Positions 18,871-24,762 of a stretch of DNA of 24,762 bases are shown piece by piece. The notes beneath the pieces are model-generated. The model was not told the origin of the DNA, did not search any database, and saw only the letters and a program-made list of their open reading frames with translations. Numbering within the stretch: position 1 is the stretch's first letter; every line of letters starts with the position of its first letter. Source of the DNA: Saccoglossus kowalevskii (taxonomy: Eukaryota; Hemichordata; Enteropneusta; Harrimaniidae); assembly GCF_000003605.2 (NCBI RefSeq), contig NW_003144297.1, positions 22,678 to 47,439 on the forward strand. Reading direction: 5' to 3'. The position numbers and the translations under genes were made by a program.

Positions 18871-20760
18871 CGTGTTATTGTTGTTTAAATGGTGAGCAAG
18901 TTAGGTAGACTCAAAACAAATACTGTTTCTAGTTGGCGTGCACAACACCCTTAGTTGAAACATTTGTGTGCCGACATATATTTTATATTTGTTGCGAGGC
19001 CTGAGGCATCGTGTGCACAAAACGTTCGTCATGTAGTAGTCTAACAAAATCACCTCGCTCTAAAAGTATGAATCAGTGCAACCTCCGGGGTAGCTTATTT
19101 GTGCGGTAATACACCTTCACGCAGATTTAAGTCCCGTATCTATAAATAGCTAAGATATAATTTTACAGAATGACTTGTATATTTTCTTTCTCGAAGCTTG
19201 AAAAATTGCCCGAATGTGTTATTCATGCCTTAAATACAGTCCTGTTAGGATAGAACGTCGTATCTACGACAACGTTACGTATTAAACATGTGATAGAGCT
19301 ATTTTATTGGTTTGAATATTGTTGAAATGTTTCTATACGCACGGATTTATGTGAAAGCGCAATATAGGGATATCCACATTAAGGCTGTAACCAAATCCAA
19401 TTTTAAAGAACTGACAAATGTATATTATCATAATAGTAACCTGAGAAAGACGTTATGAGATGCTTGATAAAAGTCACGGGTCATATCACGAATTTCAATT
19501 GGATTTTAGGTACACCATTGTCGGGGCATTTGAGGTATAACGTTTTTTTTTTTTTGCTTTCATTTTACTTTTCAAGATTGGGAAAGTATGAACTACAGTT
19601 GTCGCATTCATTAAGAAATTTGTAGCGCGCATAAAAAAGTAGATCGGACTAGTAGCCGTTTATGTTTTGTTCCATGCTCATAGTTAAGTTCGTGTTTTGT
19701 TTGTTTAAATTCGCTGTTTAAATGGCAGGAATGTTTTGTCAGTAGTATTATGATTCTTGATCAAAATGACATACTCGGCATCTTCAGGAATATTATTGTT
19801 ATTGAGAAACGATGCTGGATTTTTATATTTGATATTACTCGGAAAGAAAAAGCTTCGACGATACGCAGACGTATTTTATTTTGCATGTACTTAGTGAAAC
19901 AAAGCCCATCCAGGTGAATATGCATCCTACCAAGATCCGAGGTATAATCAGAGTTGTACTATAGCGATGCAGCCAGGCATCGATGAGTTTAAAGCGCTAG
20001 AAAATGGTACTAAGTAAACGAGAAGCGCGTCAGGCTTCTGGATATATTCTAATGCGTTGCATTGTAACTTCAGATTTATTTACCCAGAAGTCCAATTAAG
20101 GGGATAATTTAACCCTATTTGACTCCTTATTCTGTAATTATCAGCGTAATTTTCAGTTACATGTACAACTATAAAATTATTGAAGTGAAAAGGAATCTGA
20201 TTCTGAATCATGCCATTACGATCAGATGCAATAGTGCTGGTGAAGTCCTTACCGATAATTACCGGGTCATCATTTACCGTGTTAAATTTATTGAAGAATT
20301 TAATACTTTCGGAGACATTAAATGCGTAGTACGCGTAGCTATCAATTCCAACATGCACATGAAGTTAGCCAGGTAATATCAGAAATTGTATGGACGTCAA
20401 TATTGAGTTGGGTGCAAAGAGGATAGCGACGCTGATCGCTGTTTTGTCTTGATTTATTTCTATGTGTCTAAAAGGTCGGTCACTGATACGACTTGATAAC
20501 TGTTTCTAATGGTAGCTGGTTTATATCATTCAACACATTCCCATAATCTGTCATCATTTGAGTTTATACAAAGTACTGGATGAAACTTGAATCAGTGATT
20601 AGAACTGAATCTGACAGTTTGGTATGTGTAGTCTTTCGATATAGCAGACGATTAATCAAATGTATACATACATGTATGAGTTGGATGGTAAGTTTTGAGC
20701 TTTTAAACTCCCCTGTAATTGGCTAAAATTGTTAAAGGTGAATGAAGCTGGTGCTCACCA
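18871..20760. other. Non-coding region, no gene recognised
   Basis: AT-rich sequence. A T run lies at 19544-19556. A 90-residue open frame exists on both strands at about 20080-20376 with no recognisable domain; it could be an exon, but neither strand is favoured. Confidence 0.5.
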
Positions 20761-20870
20761 TGAGACACGCAGTCAGTCTTGAGAAGAGTTAGTCTTGAGT
20801 CAGTCTTGGGAGAGTCTTGGGGAATTCTCCCGAGGCATTCTGTCTTGGAGAGTTCTCGACGGGCGACTGA
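20761..20870 (+). repeat. Short AGTCTTGRG tandem-like cluster
   Basis: CAGTCTTGAG, TAGTCTTGAG, CAGTCTTGGG, GAGTCTTGGG and TGTCTTGGAG occur within 85 bases (20772-20856), separated by 6 to 20 bases. This is a degenerate local repeat of unknown origin, with no link to a known element. Confidence 0.4.
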
Positions 20871-23800
20871 GACCAGAAGTGGACACGTATTCTAGATTTG
20901 TGAGTGTCTTTGTTCAGTCGAAAGGTGGCGAACTCCCCGATCCCTGGCGGTTGGTTTAATAAGACGATATATAACCCATCATATAGTTCCAAGGGAAAAC
21001 ACTGCTTTACCCCGCAATACAATTCTTCAGGCTGGTTTGTCACGTGACGGCGAGTGTATTTCCCTCGATGGATGGAAGTTATGTGGATGATACTGCTTCA
21101 AAAACTAGGAAGTTACTTGTCTGTAATCTACGAGCTATTAGTAAATACATACAAAGACGTGTTATACAATTACCCCGTGTATATAGGGGAGGAATGTGTT
21201 AACTTCATATTGGATTTTGCAAGGGATTTCGAGATAGGACAATGAACTTTAGTGGGTGTTTGAGGGGGGGTACTCATATTTTGTTCCATACATCCCTGTG
21301 CTAACATCAACTGTAAACATCTCCTGTTTTCAAGCAACGAAATTGTATGGTTGTATTGTTGGACTTTCCAATAATTTCACTGGGAAGATTGTATGGAATA
21401 TTTTCTATTACAAATTTTAGTGTTTTTAACTGTTTAACAGGAGGAACCACAGTGTTAGGTAGATCTGATTTCTACTCATTCATTCATTCTAATTTATATT
21501 TTATTATTTTGAATGTCAAAGTTAAAAAAACAAAACATGCATCTATCTATCGGTCACTCTTACCCATCTCTATGATCCCTACAGTTAGCAATCTTCCTAG
21601 TGAAATGTTAGCACATGGCTGTATGGAAAAGATACCCCCAAACGCTCTAGATAATTATTTTCTTTAATCCCACAATCCTTTGCACAATCCAACGCCGAGT
21701 TAAGCTCTCATCTCGTATGTTTGCATATCGGCTGTTACCCGTTCACACACAGGAATGCCAACTGTTAGCACGGACTATGGAACACCGAAACTTGTTAAGA
21801 ATATACAAATGCCAGTCATTTTAAATATGATTACTCAGTCCAGTGTCCAGGCAGGTATACATGCAAGTTCCATGGTTATACAATAATAACAATACAAATT
21901 TAGAATTTGTAGAATAACTGAAAGTAATACAAAGTACATCGCCATTCATACCGAAAAGAATAGTTATGAATATAATATTAACTCTTTCAAATGGACATGT
22001 AATGTAACGGTGTTCGTTAGCCAGGGCTAAAGGTTTCAACCGAGTTTCAAAAACGGGCCGATTTAGCTCTCAGCATTTAGCTCGTACTCGTACTACACGC
22101 TTTTTAGCAACGGCTTACGTATTTGACCCCTTAGCCCGTGGTAAGTTACTGTGCATAAACTCAATCGATCAGATATAAGATATGCGTGTAACTAAAACAT
22201 TCGGGTGGCAAATTGTGACAATTTGTGTTTGAATTATACACAAAATTTTGAAAAACAAATATCCACAAACATGATTGGAAATGACTCGTATGAATAAATT
22301 AGATAACGTTTACTTATTCGCATATTTACGAGACATTTCTGGCTCCGTAATAGAATAGAATATAATAGAATTATAGAATAGTATAGAATACCCGTAAAGA
22401 AAGTTTGATAATTTGCTAAAAAAGAACTTATTGATAAAATTATACAGTCACTATGAATTTCATAATGAATTACCATGGTTACTCTGAAAGAAACTTTTTT
22501 CGTTTGTCTTAGGCAACATGAATGTAGTTATAGGCGTTTCGACAGCTATTCCATTAGAAAGTTATAGTTATGTGTTTATTATAGGATACAGATAATTGTT
22601 ATCATATAATATGTGTTTGGGATTCTATTCCGCAATTTGTAACCTTTTTTTGAATAGCTTGGTGTAAAAATATGCAAAACAATTAATTGTTTATATAGAA
22701 ATTAGTTGTATAATATACAAATTAATTGGGTTAATTATTTCAAAAGTTCTTTTCAACAAAATATTTGTATCTGTTAACTAATTAAATTGCATTGATTGAT
22801 TATTACAAACAAATATTGAACAATAATTTAGTACTTCTATGCAAACATTCCGTAAACGACGGTGTTTACGATGAAGATTATGATGATTATTGCGTGTAAA
22901 TTGTGTCGTGTGTACTTTCATTCTACGATTGAATTATACTATATAGACAGGTGGCATATTGGTTAAAGTAACAACAACATAAACGACGACCGAATGATGC
23001 TTTTTAGTTGTCCTAAATAAACATGAAGGTATGTTGACATTGTTACGTTACGAAAAGTGTGGAGAGCGTACTGCAACGTTATTTGCAGCTGCCTCCATTC
23101 ATTCCATATGTGCGTGTTATGATAACTGATTAAACTCAAGTTACAGGACCAGAGAATTTCATACTGCATAACGATCTTGCCGACTTCCTCCAGAGACATA
23201 ATCTGAGTTACCAAATAAAATCATAGAAATGTTGCAAAATTTTACAGAAAATACAGTTCAATTTGTGTTAATGGTGTGTGGTCATATTTTCATTTTCACA
23301 TTACATGCGCGTTGTTTTATAACAAAAATAATATTTTACATCACACATTTCTTATTCCTATATCGCATTGCTTAAAACAATAATGATAATTAAGCATTAC
23401 TCACTGGATTTTGATAATATTTTAACTTCAGATTTTAAGAGAAAAGCTCGGACAAGGTAATGCTAATATTGGGAACTAATTTTGTCCTGTTAATATGGGT
23501 TATTGTTGGTTCCGTGTTCTCGTCATCTTTGCCAGAAGAACTCTGGTTAATAGGTAAATATAGTTTTAAAATACCACACTTCTTGATTTTGAAAGTAGTA
23601 AAAATAAGCAAACCATTTAACGGATAGAAAAGTGACAAATGAATGAAATGGACGTAGTGCATATTTGCAGATTCGAGAATTGAGTGAGAATGGGATTGCA
23701 AAAAGGTAAATTTATTTCTAGAAAACAGGTTTCTTTGAAAATAATGATTTTTCATTTGTTCCACTATTTCAATATGTGGCATTCAAGGCAACAATGCGTT

Positions 23801-24400
23801 GGGCATTTTCATTTATGTCAATGAAGAAACGGTTCGTAAATGGTATTATTAGTTTTTGTTCATTACTCATCTGTTTTGCACAATTTATTGAGCATTGTAT
23901 CTACAGTTGAATTTCAGTAAACACACTTATTCAGCTGCACATACGTTGAAGACACTTCTTCATGCGATTGATATTTTTCACAACAACTATATTATGTTTA
24001 ATGTTGTACAAACTAGCCTTATTAATGTTTATATTTAGGGATATATACTTGATTATGTGATACGTTTATCGTATATTATGATTACTGTACAGTAGTGCAA
24101 AGTGCTTGATCGCATCATTTGATATATTTTTCTCATTAACACTTGCCAAAATGATAATATTAATGATTGTTTTACTATGTTATCAGTATAAATACATTTT
24201 AAAACGTGTACCAGGTACAAGCACTTGTCAATATCCAGACTGTTTTGCGTGAAAAAACATTTTCAATAATATTTCTAGTGGAAACACGAGATGCGTGTCT
24301 AATAAACACTTTTCAATACGTGTTTCTATTGGTAACACTTTACATAATGTGAAAAACATCCCTGAAATGTTGCAATAAAAACACTGGCTGTAAGTGCGCA
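20871..24400. other. Non-coding region, no gene recognised
   Basis: AT-rich DNA with small open frames of no recognisable family (for example 21054-21245 and 21347-21667 on +, 23435-23782 on -). A short run of TAGAATA-like units lies at 22348-22390. Nothing supports a gene here. Confidence 0.5.
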
Positions 24401-24431
24401 CATCATTGTCACATGCTATGGCCATGTGAGT

Positions 24432-24444
24432 GGGGGGGGGGGGG
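24432..24444 (+). repeat. G13 homopolymer
   Basis: Thirteen consecutive G, preceded by GAGT and followed by AACAAG. The length is prone to sequencing error and could form a G-quadruplex. Confidence 0.9.
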
Positions 24445-24561
24445 AACAAGTGTAGCTCGACAAGCCCCCAGTCAATCAAGTGATGCACACAATCGACAAA
24501 AAACAACCAGAGTTGCGTATAGGCGAAAATAGAACGTACTAATTTATTGAAGTTCTCAATA

Positions 24562-24562
<1 letters not shown>

Positions 24563-24657
<95 letters not shown>
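24563..24657. repeat. TA dinucleotide microsatellite, about 94 bp
   Basis: An uninterrupted alternating AT array of about 47 units. It is perfectly self-complementary and probably length-variable. The assembled length may be wrong. Confidence 0.95.
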
Positions 24658-24659
<2 letters not shown>

Positions 24660-24762
24660 GTTAATTTGTTAAAAAAAATTCCTCTCATTAATAAATATCG
24701 CCCTCACTCAACAATACTTAAAATGAGTGGTGGTCAAAAGTTTGATGAGTCAGGTGCATCTA

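Noticed and set aside
22945..22995. Second tRNA-like box A (GGTGGCATATTGGTTAAAG)
   Set aside because: It looks like a SINE head, but I find no box B or tail. It is too weak to annotate.
23435..23782. 115-codon - strand open frame
   Set aside because: No known family or domain, and its composition follows the AT-rich background.
1..24762. CRISPR arrays, bacterial operons, rRNA or intact tRNA genes
   Set aside because: None were seen. The window is a spliced eukaryotic locus, and the only regular repeats are microsatellites and transposon termini.

Overview
The window looks like a draft scaffold from the nuclear genome of a marine invertebrate, most likely a bilaterian and perhaps a lophotrochozoan such as a mollusc. 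It is AT-rich. It has spliced genes with GT-AG introns, a 50-N scaffold gap at 11944-11993, and a typical invertebrate mix of old retroelements (DIRS, Ty3/gypsy and CR1/L2-like). No single marker fixes the species, so that part is inference. Nothing bacterial is present.

The one clear host gene runs on the + strand from 562 to 14027. Fourteen exons, joined by hand with matching splice phases, encode 570 residues of a choline/carnitine acyltransferase. It reads almost colinearly with vertebrate peroxisomal carnitine O-octanoyltransferase (CROT). Only the first 40 or so residues are missing, on one or more exons upstream of the window. The catalytic His, the carnitine-type TET motif, the Arg of DRHLLGL, the STS motif and a C-terminal AKL peroxisome signal are all visible. 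The enzyme is expected to move medium-chain acyl groups from CoA to carnitine in peroxisomes.

Two CROT introns carry mobile elements. Intron 3 (2384-7566) holds a 4.6-kb DIRS-like tyrosine-recombinase retrotransposon at about 2399-6961, in the sense orientation and starting only about 15 bases after the splice donor. It has inverted terminal repeats and an internal complementary region, while its gag, RT/RNase H and recombinase reading frames are all broken. Intron 8 (8979-11724) holds Ty3/gypsy remnants in an unusual order, with integrase pieces before protease/RT/RNase H pieces, and a 125-bp TTAA-flanked inverted-repeat element between them.

Downstream of CROT, 14028-16960 is mostly non-coding. 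It holds a near-perfect CTCF-type motif (15454-15467) and one weak candidate first exon (16384-16644). A 5'-truncated, frameshifted CR1/L2-like non-LTR retrotransposon lies on the - strand at about 16960-18870. From 18870 to the end I recognise no gene. That part is AT-rich intergenic or intronic DNA with local repeats, ending in a G13 run and a TA dinucleotide array of about 94 bp.

I found no unknown multi-gene system. The most useful observations are the CROT gene model and its substrate-pocket residue, the DIRS insertion next to a splice donor, and the DIRS internal palindrome, which fits the expected circle-junction template.
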